Origin: CBDBND01 sp965207985
GTDB lineage: Bacteria > Pseudomonadota > Alphaproteobacteria > Rhodospirillales > Rhodospirillaceae
Direction: 5' to 3'
Assembly: GCA_965207985.1 (NCBI GenBank)
Contig: CBDBND010000035.1
Coordinates: forward strand, 434,001-498,000
Length of the DNA: 64,000 bases
The notes below the pieces were generated by a model. That model did not search any database. It was given only the letters and a program-made list of their open reading frames with translations, and was not told the DNA's origin. A program made the position numbers and the translations under genes. Numbering within the stretch: the first letter of the stretch is position 1; the number at the start of each line of letters is the position of its first letter. Of this stretch, positions 32,774-41,558 are shown piece by piece.

Positions 32774-34306
32774 TCACACCTTTAAAGGCAGGAGTGATTC
32801 TCCCAAGAGGCGGCCAAAGGTCATCGCCGGCGTCACCATCATGCCGCCCACGGCAGACTTGCCCATAAGCTGAGCGGAGCCGAGGACTTCCCCGGCGGCA
32901 TAGAGGCCGTCGATGACGCTTTCGTCCTTACGGACCACGCGCAGATTGTCGTCAACGGCAATACCCACCGTCGAGGTGATGGAAAAGCTCTGCATGCGGA
33001 TGGCGTAGAACGGTGCCTTATCAATCGGCAACGGCATGTAGGCGCGGCCGAAGTCGTCGTCCTTTCCATTCGCCTGGAAACGGTTGTAGCGTTCGACAGT
33101 AGACGTCAGACCGTTTGCATCGACGCCACTCTTTTCCGCTAAGTCAGCCAGCGAATTCGCCTTGAAAAACATGGGGTGGGACTCAAAAGATTCGGCGAAG
33201 TCCTGCTTGGTCCAGTCGTTGATGCCCACGGGCGCGGCATCCATGATGGCCTGATCGAAAATCAGCCAGGTGCGTAGGTCCGGTTGCTGCGCCAGGGCAA
33301 GCTCGCGGGTGTCGAACGTGGTGTTGTCTTCCTGGTAGTAGCGTTCGCCACGCACGTTGACCTGGATCTCCCAGGGCATGCGCCACTGGGGAACTGTCGT
33401 GAAACGCGTGTCGGGCACAGCCGGCTCCTCGGCGTTGGCCATGATACGCGGCATGCCGCTGCGGTAGTTCTCCTTGCCCCGCGTGAATGCGCCGGCGGCC
33501 AAGGCCATCACGTAGCCATCACCTTGGCTGTAGGGGTAGGACGCCTGTCCGTACTGCTTGACGCCATTAAGCTCGTAGAACATCTCCGGGTTGGACGCAT
33601 AGCCGCCGCTGGCCAGCAGCACGGAGGGGGCGTAGCTGTCGGTCATGGCGCCGCTGTCGTCTTCGGACCGCACGCCGATCACTGCGCCGTCGCGCATCAA
33701 CAGTTCGCGGGCACGCATACCGCGCCGAATAGTCAAGCGCCCGGCTTGTTCTTCCGCCAGGGCGAGCGGCTCGATGGCTTCGAGGATGGAGATGCCGCCG
33801 TCCGGTCCCCAGGCGTAGCGCTCTACGCTGTAGGGATCGTGGGCCTGTCCCAGCACGGGATGGTGATCCGGCGGCGTCAGGCCGTTGTCCATGAGCCAAT
33901 CGAAGGTCACCGCAGCATTGTCGACGGCCAGCCGCACCAGTGCCGGATCGGCAGTGTTGCGGCTGATGCGCATAACATCGTCGAAATGCAGTTGCGGCGT
34001 GTCGTCAATGCCCTTGCGCTGTTGCAGCTTGGTCCCGGCGGCGCTCATTTGTCCGGTGGACAGAACCAGCGTGCCGCCGATCTGCATGGAGGCCTCCAAA
34101 ATGAGCACGCGGCTGCTGCGGCGGGTGGCGAATATGCCCGCGGGCAGGCCAGCGGTGCCAGCGCCGATGATGATGAAGTCCCAACGCTCGGGATCCTGGG
34201 CCAATGCGCCTTCATTAGGCCGTATGGCCATGCCGACAGTGGCCGAAGACGCTCCGATCATGAGTTGCCGGCGGCTGAGTTCGCCCGGCTTAAAGAGGTT
34301 GTGCAT
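32774..34306 (-). CDS. signal-bearing FAD-binding flavoprotein (fumarate reductase/KstD type)
   Basis: This 510-residue flavoprotein of the FAD_binding_2 family begins MHNLFKPGELSRRQLMIGAS, a Tat-type leader (SRRQLMIG) with a hydrophobic stretch and cleavage near GALAQ. FAD binding is shown by FIIIGAGTAGLPAGIFATRR and LYAAGEVLGSAQLMGKSAVG near the C-terminus. The fold serves soluble fumarate reductases, 3-ketosteroid dehydrogenases and urocanate reductases. No heme or FMN domain is attached, so electrons would have to come from a partner; the PepSY membrane proteins upstream in the same orientation are candidates. ATG 34306 is chosen over 34363 because the leader then has normal form. Confidence 0.85.
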   Translation of the reverse strand: MHNLFKPGELSRRQLMIGASSATVGMAIRPNEGALAQDPERWDFIIIGAGTAGLPAGIFATRRSSRVLILEASMQIGGTLVLSTGQMSAAGTKLQQRKGIDDTPQLHFDDVMRISRNTADPALVRLAVDNAAVTFDWLMDNGLTPPDHHPVLGQAHDPYSVERYAWGPDGGISILEAIEPLALAEEQAGRLTIRRGMRARELLMRDGAVIGVRSEDDSGAMTDSYAPSVLLASGGYASNPEMFYELNGVKQYGQASYPYSQGDGYVMALAAGAFTRGKENYRSGMPRIMANAEEPAVPDTRFTTVPQWRMPWEIQVNVRGERYYQEDNTTFDTRELALAQQPDLRTWLIFDQAIMDAAPVGINDWTKQDFAESFESHPMFFKANSLADLAEKSGVDANGLTSTVERYNRFQANGKDDDFGRAYMPLPIDKAPFYAIRMQSFSITSTVGIAVDDNLRVVRKDESVIDGLYAAGEVLGSAQLMGKSAVGGMMVTPAMTFGRLLGESLLPLKV

Positions 34307-34338
34307 AAGCCTGACCTTTGTTCTTACGTCCCGTGTTT

Positions 34339-35589
34339 TTACTTCCACGCTCCGAACATCCACCAGCGTTCGCCACGATAGCCGCCTAGTTCGCTGAGCT
34401 TGCGGCCCGTATCACCCAAATCTTTGGTTTCGTGGCGGTGGCGGGTGACGATGGTGGACCAGGGTTGGAAGCGGCCCGGCTCGATATCCGCTTCGGTGCC
34501 GGCGTCGAACAGTTTGTCCCGCGAGAAGCCGGCGTCTTCCATGGCTTGGACCATGTCGGTACGGTGCAGCTTGGGCCAGAAGGGCTCGTTGTTGTAGTAG
34601 GCGTCCCAGTCGCGCATAAAGCGCTCGAACACCGGGGTGTCGTCATCGTAATTGGGCTGCTCCAGATGCAGCATCATGCCGCCCGGTGACAAAAGTTCGT
34701 GCATGTGCTTGAGGCCATCGCGCACGGTCGGCGTTGAGGTCTCGTGCCAAAACATGACAGACGTGATGAGGTCCACCGAGCCCGGCTCCAGGTCCACCGT
34801 CTCTGCCGCACCCTGGACGAAACGCACGTTGGGATAGTCCATGTCCTGCGCCCGGGCGTGGCCGTAGCGGAGCAGTGGCCCCGCCGCGTCGACGACGATC
34901 ACTTCCGCATCGGGATAAGCCGCCGCCAGAGGCAGTGTGTTGCCCCCGATGCCGCCGCCCATGTCGACAATGCGCTTGGGCTGGAAATCGGGAAATTGAT
35001 TGCGGATGTAATTGGCCACCGCCCGGCCACCGCCGTCCCCTTTGGCGCCGAAGCTAGCGCCGCCGATGGGAAACAAGCTCACTTCGTAGGTGGCCGCTGC
35101 GGTGACATCATCACCGGTGATGCTTTCGTAATAGCTGCCGGGCATGAGGTGGTTGTCGATGTTGGCCTGGTAGGTTGGGATCGACAGATCTTGATCCAAC
35201 GACAGCGTGTTGCGCCCTTCGTTCAAAGCGCGCGCGTTTTCCGACAAGGCGTCAAGACGGCGGAGGGCGATTTCCCGGCTGGCTTGCTGTGTCGCTTCCT
35301 GGGTGTTGCGGCGCAGCGCCGCCCATTGCTGATAATAAGCATTGCCCAACATGGCCTTGCGAACTTCAACGGCACTTTTCGGCTCGCGGCCCTGTTCTTT
35401 TTCAAAGGCGGGCTTAACCCGGTTCTCGTAGGCTGTGCGCACGCCTGGGGATAACGTCCGCCCGATGTGCACGTTCAGGCTGGTGAGATAATTGAGCCGC
35501 GCCGTTTCGTCGTGGTCGGTCTTGGGAAAGACCGCATGGCCGTCGGCACGGTCGAAGGTGGGCGGCAGGGTTCCGGGAGCGGCAGTCAT
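34339..35589 (-). CDS. class I SAM-dependent methyltransferase (O-methyltransferase-like)
   Basis: This 416-residue protein has an N-terminal helical part (about 1-160) and a C-terminal Rossmann methyltransferase domain with RIVDMGGGIGGNTLPLAAAY (motif I, near residue 212), EVIVVDAAGPLLRYGHARAQ, VRFVQGAAETVDLEPGSVDL and a late LSPGGMMLHLEQP. The layout recalls small-molecule O-methyltransferases, where the N-terminal part dimerises. The substrate is unknown. It is encoded between the broken PepSY gene and the flavoprotein gene, six bases after the former. Confidence 0.78.
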   Translation of the reverse strand: MTAAPGTLPPTFDRADGHAVFPKTDHDETARLNYLTSLNVHIGRTLSPGVRTAYENRVKPAFEKEQGREPKSAVEVRKAMLGNAYYQQWAALRRNTQEATQQASREIALRRLDALSENARALNEGRNTLSLDQDLSIPTYQANIDNHLMPGSYYESITGDDVTAAATYEVSLFPIGGASFGAKGDGGGRAVANYIRNQFPDFQPKRIVDMGGGIGGNTLPLAAAYPDAEVIVVDAAGPLLRYGHARAQDMDYPNVRFVQGAAETVDLEPGSVDLITSVMFWHETSTPTVRDGLKHMHELLSPGGMMLHLEQPNYDDDTPVFERFMRDWDAYYNNEPFWPKLHRTDMVQAMEDAGFSRDKLFDAGTEADIEPGRFQPWSTIVTRHRHETKDLGDTGRKLSELGGYRGERWWMFGAWK

Positions 35590-36209
35590 AGTCCCTATTC
35601 TGCCGCTTCGGGCGCGTCATCTCCAGACGTATCGTCACCCAGTCTGCGCCGCGCCCACAGCCAAAACCCGGTGATGAACAGCACCGGAAAGGCAAATCCG
35701 GCAACGAATACCAGCCAGCGCCCGGGCAGGCCGAGGAGGGCGCCGTTGTGAATCAGACCTGAGAAGTCGCTGGCCAACTTGTCGACAATGTGCTGGTCCG
35801 CCGGTGAGGAGAGGTCCATGACCGCGCCCGAATATTGGTCGATAAACACATTGGTGGATACACCTTGGGAGGTTTCCCCTGGCGGCAGCGTGCGGATCAT
35901 GTAAAACCCGCGCGGCCCGAAGGCTTGCAAGGCGAGATAGACCCATTGCCCCGGCATGGCCTGGCGGCCGATCTCGGTGGCTTGGCCCAAGGTGATGCGG
36001 CGGCCATCTTCGGTCGGTGTCGATGTGCGCGGTCGTTCGGCCACGGGCGGATCGCCCAGGACCACGCTGAGCACTGATTTGGTCTGATCAGGCCAGATGA
36101 TCGGTACGGCCGTTAGAGAGCACACAAACAAGATGATAAACCCGTATGCGCCGAAGACGTTGTGCACGTCGCGCAACACCCGTGGCTTTGTGCCCGACGT
36201 CTTCACGGT

Positions 36210-36896
36210 CACCCAACGGCGCGGCAGCGCAACGAAGCCGTCCGCCTTGTCGTTGCGCCTGACGATCTCCAGCGCCCAGTCGCCGATCTTCTTCAGCGCC
36301 CCGGCCAGCTTAGGGCCGGCGTAAGCGCCGTCGGCGAAGATATGGCCGACCCCGGGAAACCACGCCCCCACCTCGGCGAGCAGCGACGGCGCACCGTCGC
36401 GATCCTGGATGTCAGCCTCGTGGACCACGGCACCGAGCAACCGCCCGCCAGTGTCCACCACGATATGGCGCTTGCGGCCCATCACCTTCTTACCCGCGTC
36501 AAACCCGCGCGGACCTCCGCTTTCCGTGGTCTTCACCGACTGGCTGTCGATCACCCCGGCAGTCGCGGCAGCGGCCCGCCCCTCGGCCTCGCGGGTGCGC
36601 GCCAGAAGCGCCCGGTTGACCTCCTGCCACGTCCCGTCGTCGCGCCACTTGTAGAAATAGTACTGAACCGAGCTGCGCGGCGGAAACTCGCCGGGCAGCA
36701 TGCGCCACTGGCAGCCGCTGCGGGCCATGTACAGGATCGCGGTCATCACTTCCCGCATATCCGTCTTGCGCGGGCGGCCCAGAGCCCTTGCGGGCGGCAT
36801 ATGGGGTTCGATCACGCACCATTCGGTATCGCTCAGATCGCTTGCGTAGCGGTGCGCCTCGCGCTCATATTTCTCACGAGTGGCGTCAGTCCACAT
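36210..36896 (-). pseudogene. IS5-family transposase, C-terminus truncated (copy 2)
   Basis: The frame starts MWTDATREKYEREAHRYASD and is translated identically to copy 1 from YASDLS through VALPRRWV, then passes without a stop into the 3' part of the PepSY gene. The final segment with the last catalytic glutamate region (VVERTFAWFGRSRRLAK in copy 1) is absent, so it is inactive. A strong ribosome-binding site precedes the ATG, so a hybrid transposase-membrane protein could be made. Confidence 0.85.
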
Positions 36897-36976
36897 CTTG
36901 TTATCCTCCTTGCTGGCGAACACAACAAGGGAATCACAAGGGACTGATTCCACTCAATTCTTTTTCGGTCAGGCTC
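36210..36976 (-). mobile_element. IS5-family (IS1031-like) element, copy 2, 3' end missing
   Basis: The left terminal repeat lies at 36957-36976 (minus strand GAGCCTGACCGAAAAAGAAT), preceded by a TGA that fits a TNA target site. The native transposase ATG is 36896 with GGAGG upstream. The element breaks off at 36210, inside the codons for LPRRWV, and lacks the last third of the DDE domain and the right repeat. Copy 1 at 23421-24223 has exactly that missing end and lacks this beginning. Together they would form a complete element. Confidence 0.82.
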
Positions 36977-37092
36977 TGAGGCTTGCTCGAAAACGATGAC
37001 CGAACCGGACACACCGATGAGTCCGATGAGCACACCGAGCAATAACCCGATCCAACGGTGGCCGATCAGCCAGATGGTGCGGGTGCGGGGAC

Positions 37093-38283
37093 TCATTGTT
37101 CGGCGGCCTGTTCCGTCGACGTTTCCAAAGTACGTTTGCTTGGAAAAGTGCGTATCCACCAGGTCGCTAGCCCGGAAGCAAACAACACCGCGAAACCCAG
37201 TCCAGCAATGAACATGAGCAGACGTCCCACATCACCGGCGACCGCACCTGAGTGCAGAGTGATGACAAAATCCGCCGAGATCATCCGTGTCGGCGTCAGC
37301 GCTTGCGGGGACGACACCCGCAGGATGTTGCCCGAGTAGCGGTTGACAAACACGGTGGTCATCTCAGTCGTTTCCGTTTCCCCCGGCGGCCATAATCGGA
37401 CCATGTAGAAAGGTGCCGGGCCTAATGGTTTCAAGGTGAAGCCCACCCATTGCCCCGACACCGCGTCCTGAGCCGCATCAATAGCCGCCTGCCAGGAAAT
37501 ACTGGGCGGCAGCACGGCCGGTGCGCCTTGCGGGGGTCCGCCTTGCGCCGGGCCACTTTGTGAAGATTCGCTTTGCGTAGACCCACCTGCTTGCGCCGGT
37601 CCTGCATTTGTAGATTGCGCCGGTCCCGCGCTGGGTGTGGTGAGCTTCCAGACGATGGGCGGCACGGTGACGGCAGAAAGAAAAAGAAACACGAACATGT
37701 AGGCGCCGCCGGCGTTGTGCAGGTCCCGCAGCAGGATTCGCGGCCGGGCTCGAAAATTTACTTTGAAACTGCGCAACCAAGCCCCTTTGCTGGGCCACCA
37801 CACCACCAGACCCATCACGCACATGAACGCCATGACGATGGACAGCACGCCGATGATGTCTTCGCCGATGGAGCCAAGCGCGAGGTCACCATGCAAGCGA
37901 CGGATTAGAGCCATGGACGATAAGCCCGACCGCGTGCCTAAAACCTCGGCAGTATAGGGATTAATGAAGACTTGCACTTCTTCGCTGGTATCCCCTTGTA
38001 GGGTGACCACAACAGGCCGCGCCGGTGAATCATCCAGGCGGGAGAGGTATCCGGGCTGCAGATGATCCGGACTGACCGCTGCCGCTGCAGCGATGATTTC
38101 ATCATAAGGGAGATATGTCTCGCCCGGCTGAACCCGGAACAAGTCGGGGTTTAACAGGGTGTCCAGCTCATCCTCGTAGATAAGGAGAGAACCGGTCACC
38201 CCGATGAGTACCACCAAAACGCCCAGGATAATCCCCGACCAGCGGTGAACGCTCACCCAAAGCGACCGCGTACGCGGCGACAT
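37093..38283 (-). CDS. PepSY-associated TM protein (second copy, intact)
   Basis: This 396-residue inner-membrane protein has the PepSY-TM layout: helix 1 (VHRWSGIILGVLVVLIGVTG, residues 12-31), a periplasmic PepSY domain (about 45-125), helices 2 and 3 with RRLHGD and LLRDLHNAGG, another periplasmic domain and a last helix after VITLHSGAV. Four intramembrane histidines (H13, H131, H189 and one near 348) fit the di-heme binding of FoxB-type ferric-siderophore reductases and related proteins that move electrons across the membrane. A low-complexity insert with repeated GPAQ/SQSGPAQGGP lies near residues 218-255. It overlaps the following PepSY gene by four bases and lies 13 bases after the YcnI-like gene. 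Confidence 0.85.
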   Translation of the reverse strand: MSPRTRSLWVSVHRWSGIILGVLVVLIGVTGSLLIYEDELDTLLNPDLFRVQPGETYLPYDEIIAAAAAVSPDHLQPGYLSRLDDSPARPVVVTLQGDTSEEVQVFINPYTAEVLGTRSGLSSMALIRRLHGDLALGSIGEDIIGVLSIVMAFMCVMGLVVWWPSKGAWLRSFKVNFRARPRILLRDLHNAGGAYMFVFLFLSAVTVPPIVWKLTTPSAGPAQSTNAGPAQAGGSTQSESSQSGPAQGGPPQGAPAVLPPSISWQAAIDAAQDAVSGQWVGFTLKPLGPAPFYMVRLWPPGETETTEMTTVFVNRYSGNILRVSSPQALTPTRMISADFVITLHSGAVAGDVGRLLMFIAGLGFAVLFASGLATWWIRTFPSKRTLETSTEQAAEQ

Positions 38284-38296
38284 GAAACGTTAGCCT

Positions 38297-38875
38297 TTAC
38301 CGCGCGTCAGCGGACTGCTCTTCGCCATCCTGAATCTGGTTCGGCACTTTGGCACGCGCAACCGCGTCACCGGTCTCGACAAACGGCGCCGGGTATTTAT
38401 AGGAACCCCAAGACCGTCCTTCTTCGGGAATGTCCACCCACCTGTTTTCGCCCTCTTCGCATTCCTGAATGGTGCGGAAGTAAATCTTGGTGTTGGCTTT
38501 GCGCGGCATCAGGGCCAGTAGATTAAACCGGTCGAACTCCAGATCACCGACGACACCGCCCCGCCAAATGATTTCGTCCACGGACTCCGTATAGGTCACC
38601 CCTTCGGACGTTATGGGGGGGTCCATCTTGCGCATCTTCATGGACATCTCCCAGCCGGGTTTGAGTTCCGGGCGGACCATGAAAATGTCGTCGGGGATAT
38701 TGATCCGCACGCCGGTGGTCGGACTGCCACCGCAGCCGTGGGGAATGCCAATTTGCACAAAGTGCCAGCCGCCGGCAGGGGCGTCTTTATCGACGCTGAG
38801 AGCATGGCCCCAGGCGGAACTGGAAAGAGCAAGGCCCGCGGCCACAGCGGCGGCGGAGAGAAGACGATGGGTCAT
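38297..38875 (-). CDS. YcnI-like copper-binding protein (DUF1775)
   Basis: This 192-residue exported protein has a signal peptide (LLSAAAVAAGLALSSSAWG) ending just before HALSVDK, so the mature N-terminus may begin with histidine. In YcnI/DUF1775 proteins an N-terminal histidine with a nearby tryptophan binds Cu(II) in a histidine-brace-like site. The family signature IPHGCGGSPTTGVRINIPDD follows, then MVRPELKPGWEMSMKMRK. It sits between two PepSY membrane proteins on the same strand, in line with copper or iron redox handling at the envelope. Stop-to-start gaps are 48 and 13 bases. Confidence 0.85.
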   Translation of the reverse strand: MTHRLLSAAAVAAGLALSSSAWGHALSVDKDAPAGGWHFVQIGIPHGCGGSPTTGVRINIPDDIFMVRPELKPGWEMSMKMRKMDPPITSEGVTYTESVDEIIWRGGVVGDLEFDRFNLLALMPRKANTKIYFRTIQECEEGENRWVDIPEEGRSWGSYKYPAPFVETGDAVARAKVPNQIQDGEEQSADAR

Positions 38876-38923
38876 GAGAGGCCTCCTAAAAACCGAGGCG
38901 GAAACCTTACCCTGCTTGGGGGC

Positions 38924-40480
38924 TTACATCCACTTCCGCTTCCACCAGGCGATAGGTCCGGTGATGACTAGGATGATGGCCAGAATGGCGACGATGTCGT
39001 TCACCCAGATGAATTCGCCGTGGATGATATTGCCGGTGTGGATGTCGGCGAGAAACAGATACCAGGTGGTGCCCTGCAAAGGCGGGTAGGCGACGCCTGA
39101 GGCTTCGAACACATTGGTGTCTAGTGAACCGACCGAGATGGAGCGGGAGTTTTTCAGGTACCAGGTGTCACCGCGCCGGGTGGCGTCGGTGATGGCAAGA
39201 AAGTCCGTCGGCATCTCAACAAACGTCCATTCTTCTTCGTCGATCTTGCGGTAACCGTTGCCGTGGGTGCCGATACCGATAAACACGTAGTCCCCTTCGC
39301 GGAACAGGTTCACATTGCCTGCGTCTGTGCCCAGTGTTTGCGGCAGACTTTGGTCCACCATCCAAGTGCGTCCGCCGTCGTGTGAGTTGAGCACGCCATA
39401 GCGGCTGGCGATGGACCAGCGGTTGGGATCGCCCGGGTAAGCGACCGCATGGGTGATCTCGCCGTTGAGATTCTTGAACTGATAAATGGGCGGCAAGCTC
39501 TTGCGGTCCATGGGTACGTCCTTGGCCACTTCGCCGAGCCATTGAATGTGGTCCACCGCCACGCCCGTAAGGCTGAGATAGAGAATAGGTACGATGGCGA
39601 TTATGCCGATGACCGGACCGTGGGAGCGATAAAGCCAGCGCAGAATCTTCTGGCGCTTCTTCAATTGACCTTTGGGTTTTTCGTGACGCCATTTACGCGG
39701 CAGCCACCAGAACATCAGTCCCGTCAACGCCAGGATGCCCATGGCGATGCCACCGTAATCATTGATTAGGATGGACCAGGGCTGGGGGAGAGTGCCTTCA
39801 CCCACATGCAGATCGAACAAAAAACGGTAGAGGGACACCGTCTCCGGCAAGCCGTCCACTTGAACGTCGTCCACGTCGATCCACGTTACTTCGTCAGGCA
39901 CGCGCACATCAAAGCGGAACAGTTTGCCGTGATGCACGGAGCCCACCAGTTCCGTCGGCGTACTGCCGTGGCCCAGAGCGGAAACCATTTCGTCGTCAAG
40001 GGCGAAAGGCTCTGCCATGTCACCTGTGCTTTGCAGAGTCCAAATGCCGTCGTCCGTAGCCAGGTAAACACGCTCCAAACCGTGGTGATCGGCGGAGACA
40101 AAACGGAACACCTGGGGCCGTCCCCTCATGCCGGCGAAGGGAATCTCTGTCCAGGTTTCGCCGGCGTTGTCCGTCCGCCACAAGCCCCGCTCCGAAGCAC
40201 TGATCCAGCGGTTGGGATCATTTTGATCCACTTCGATGTGACGAATGATGGTGCCGTTGACCAAGCGGTCGATACGGGCCGAGGTCACCCATTCGGGCAC
40301 GGTCCATTGATGGGTCCAACGCCAGTCATGATGGTCCAGGAACCAACCGGTGAGGCCGAGCACAGACAGCCAGGCCAAGGCCACCAGCCCGGCCCATTTG
40401 TGCACCGTGCGCACAATGGGAAACACACGGGAGGCGGATTTGGCTTTGACAGGCGATGAGCTGGCAGTGACATCGACCAT
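38924..40480 (-). CDS. PepSY membrane protein with Asp-box (BNR) repeats
   Basis: This 518-residue protein has PepSY-TM helices at about residues 28-48 (TVHKWAGLVALAWLSVLGLT), 245-262, 295-315 and 490-512, the last ending ITGPIAWWKRKW. Its periplasmic parts carry BNR/Asp-box motifs of the sialidase type: WRTDNAGETW (near 105) and NSHDGGRTW (near 390), each in a sequence of beta-propeller style (WISASERGLW, WSIASRYGVL). That combination is not typical of PepSY proteins. Membrane histidines (HKW, DLHVGEG, RSHGP, DIHTG) fit heme ligation. It is the first of the PepSY-YcnI-PepSY-PepSY run. Confidence 0.78.
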   Translation of the reverse strand: MVDVTASSSPVKAKSASRVFPIVRTVHKWAGLVALAWLSVLGLTGWFLDHHDWRWTHQWTVPEWVTSARIDRLVNGTIIRHIEVDQNDPNRWISASERGLWRTDNAGETWTEIPFAGMRGRPQVFRFVSADHHGLERVYLATDDGIWTLQSTGDMAEPFALDDEMVSALGHGSTPTELVGSVHHGKLFRFDVRVPDEVTWIDVDDVQVDGLPETVSLYRFLFDLHVGEGTLPQPWSILINDYGGIAMGILALTGLMFWWLPRKWRHEKPKGQLKKRQKILRWLYRSHGPVIGIIAIVPILYLSLTGVAVDHIQWLGEVAKDVPMDRKSLPPIYQFKNLNGEITHAVAYPGDPNRWSIASRYGVLNSHDGGRTWMVDQSLPQTLGTDAGNVNLFREGDYVFIGIGTHGNGYRKIDEEEWTFVEMPTDFLAITDATRRGDTWYLKNSRSISVGSLDTNVFEASGVAYPPLQGTTWYLFLADIHTGNIIHGEFIWVNDIVAILAIILVITGPIAWWKRKWM

Positions 40481-40490
40481 GGCAATGAGT

Positions 40491-41492
40491 CTATAGATTC
40501 ACTCCGGCCATGGCAGCTTCTGGATAACGTGTGCCGGAGACTGCTTCTGGCGGACTGGCATTCTCGATGGCGGCGCGCTCGTCGTCTGAAAGGATGACAA
40601 AGGCCGCCTCCAAGTTTTCCTCAAGACGGTCCACCTTGCGTGTTCCTGGGATAGGAACAATGTCGTTGCCTTGGGCCATCACCCAGGCGATGGCCAATTG
40701 CGCCACCGTGCAGCCTTTGGCTTTTGCAATCTCACCCAATTTGTCCACCAACACCTTGTTGGCGTCGAAGTGTTCCGGTGTGAAGCGCGGCATAAAGGAC
40801 CGTGAGTCGCCGTCGACAACAACATCGTCGGCTTTGTTGAACACGCCGGTGAGAAAACCGCGGCTCAAGGGCGAGTAGGGCACAAAGCCAATGCCTAACT
40901 CTCTGCAGGCGGGGAGAGTTTCAGGCTCCACGTCCCGGCTCCATAGAGAGTATTCGGTCTGCACCGCTGCAATGGGGTGTACCGCATGGCCTTTGCGGAT
41001 GTTGCCCGCACCGGCTTCGCTTAAACCCAAATAGCGGACCTTCCCTTCCTGCACCAACTCGGCCATGGCGCCGACGGTGTCTTCAATCGGTACATTGGGA
41101 TCGACCCGATGGGCGTAATAGAGATCGATGACATCCACATCCAATCGCTTGAGACTCTCTTCGCAAGCCGCCTTGAGATAGGCGGGACTGCAATTGGGAG
41201 GTGTAACGCCGCCGCCTTCTTTCAGCCGCAAACCGAACTTTGTCGCCAGAACGACTTTGTCCCGGCGACCTTTCACGGCCTTGCCCAGCAGTTCCTCGTT
41301 GTGACCATTGCCGTATAACTCGGCGGTATCAAAAAACGTTACGCCGAGATCGAGCGCGTGATGGATGGTCTTAATGGACGCCGCATCATCGTTGCCGCTG
41401 CCGTAAAACACGGACATGCCCATGCAGCCGAGGCCGATGCAGGAGACTTCAAGGCCGGATGTGCCCAGCTTGCGCTTGGGAATGGCATTCAT
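40491..41492 (-). CDS. aldo/keto reductase
   Basis: This 333-residue NADPH-dependent oxidoreductase has the AKR signatures: FFDTAELYGNGHNEELLGKA with the catalytic Asp and Tyr, VVLATKFG with the lysine, DLYYAHRVDPNVPIEDTVGA with the histidine, and IPGTRKVDRLEENLEAA for cofactor binding. It resembles the AKR13/YakC group. ATG 41492 is preceded by an AAGGA site. It lies 10 bases before the PepSY/BNR gene in the same direction and may start that transcription unit. Confidence 0.92.
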   Translation of the reverse strand: MNAIPKRKLGTSGLEVSCIGLGCMGMSVFYGSGNDDAASIKTIHHALDLGVTFFDTAELYGNGHNEELLGKAVKGRRDKVVLATKFGLRLKEGGGVTPPNCSPAYLKAACEESLKRLDVDVIDLYYAHRVDPNVPIEDTVGAMAELVQEGKVRYLGLSEAGAGNIRKGHAVHPIAAVQTEYSLWSRDVEPETLPACRELGIGFVPYSPLSRGFLTGVFNKADDVVVDGDSRSFMPRFTPEHFDANKVLVDKLGEIAKAKGCTVAQLAIAWVMAQGNDIVPIPGTRKVDRLEENLEAAFVILSDDERAAIENASPPEAVSGTRYPEAAMAGVNL

Positions 41493-41558
41493 AGCGCATG
41501 TCCTTTTTGCGAATGGCAGTGAGGCATATGTGCCCCGTCAAATCTCTGGTGTTAAGCG

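Larger units (their letters stand above)
35595..37096 (-). pseudogene. PepSY membrane protein (third copy), split by IS and partly deleted
   Basis: The 5' part (37096-36977) encodes 40 residues, MSPRTRTIWLIGHRWIGLLL and onward to VIVFEQAS, matching the intact paralogue next door. An IS5-family piece then replaces the middle. The 3' part (36209-35595) resumes at VKTSGTKPRVLRDVHNVFGA and continues to the end (about 204 residues, three more helices). By alignment with the 396-residue neighbour about 130 residues are lost, including the RRLHGD segment whose histidine (H131 in the neighbour) is a likely heme ligand. The transposase frame runs straight into the PepSY frame, giving a 452-codon chimera. 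ATG 37096 overlaps the preceding stop by four bases. Confidence 0.85.

Noticed and set aside
35595..36953. A genuine transposase-PepSY fusion gene
   Set aside because: The junction matches a truncated IS within a PepSY gene; the paralogue next door and the other IS copy show both parts are incomplete.
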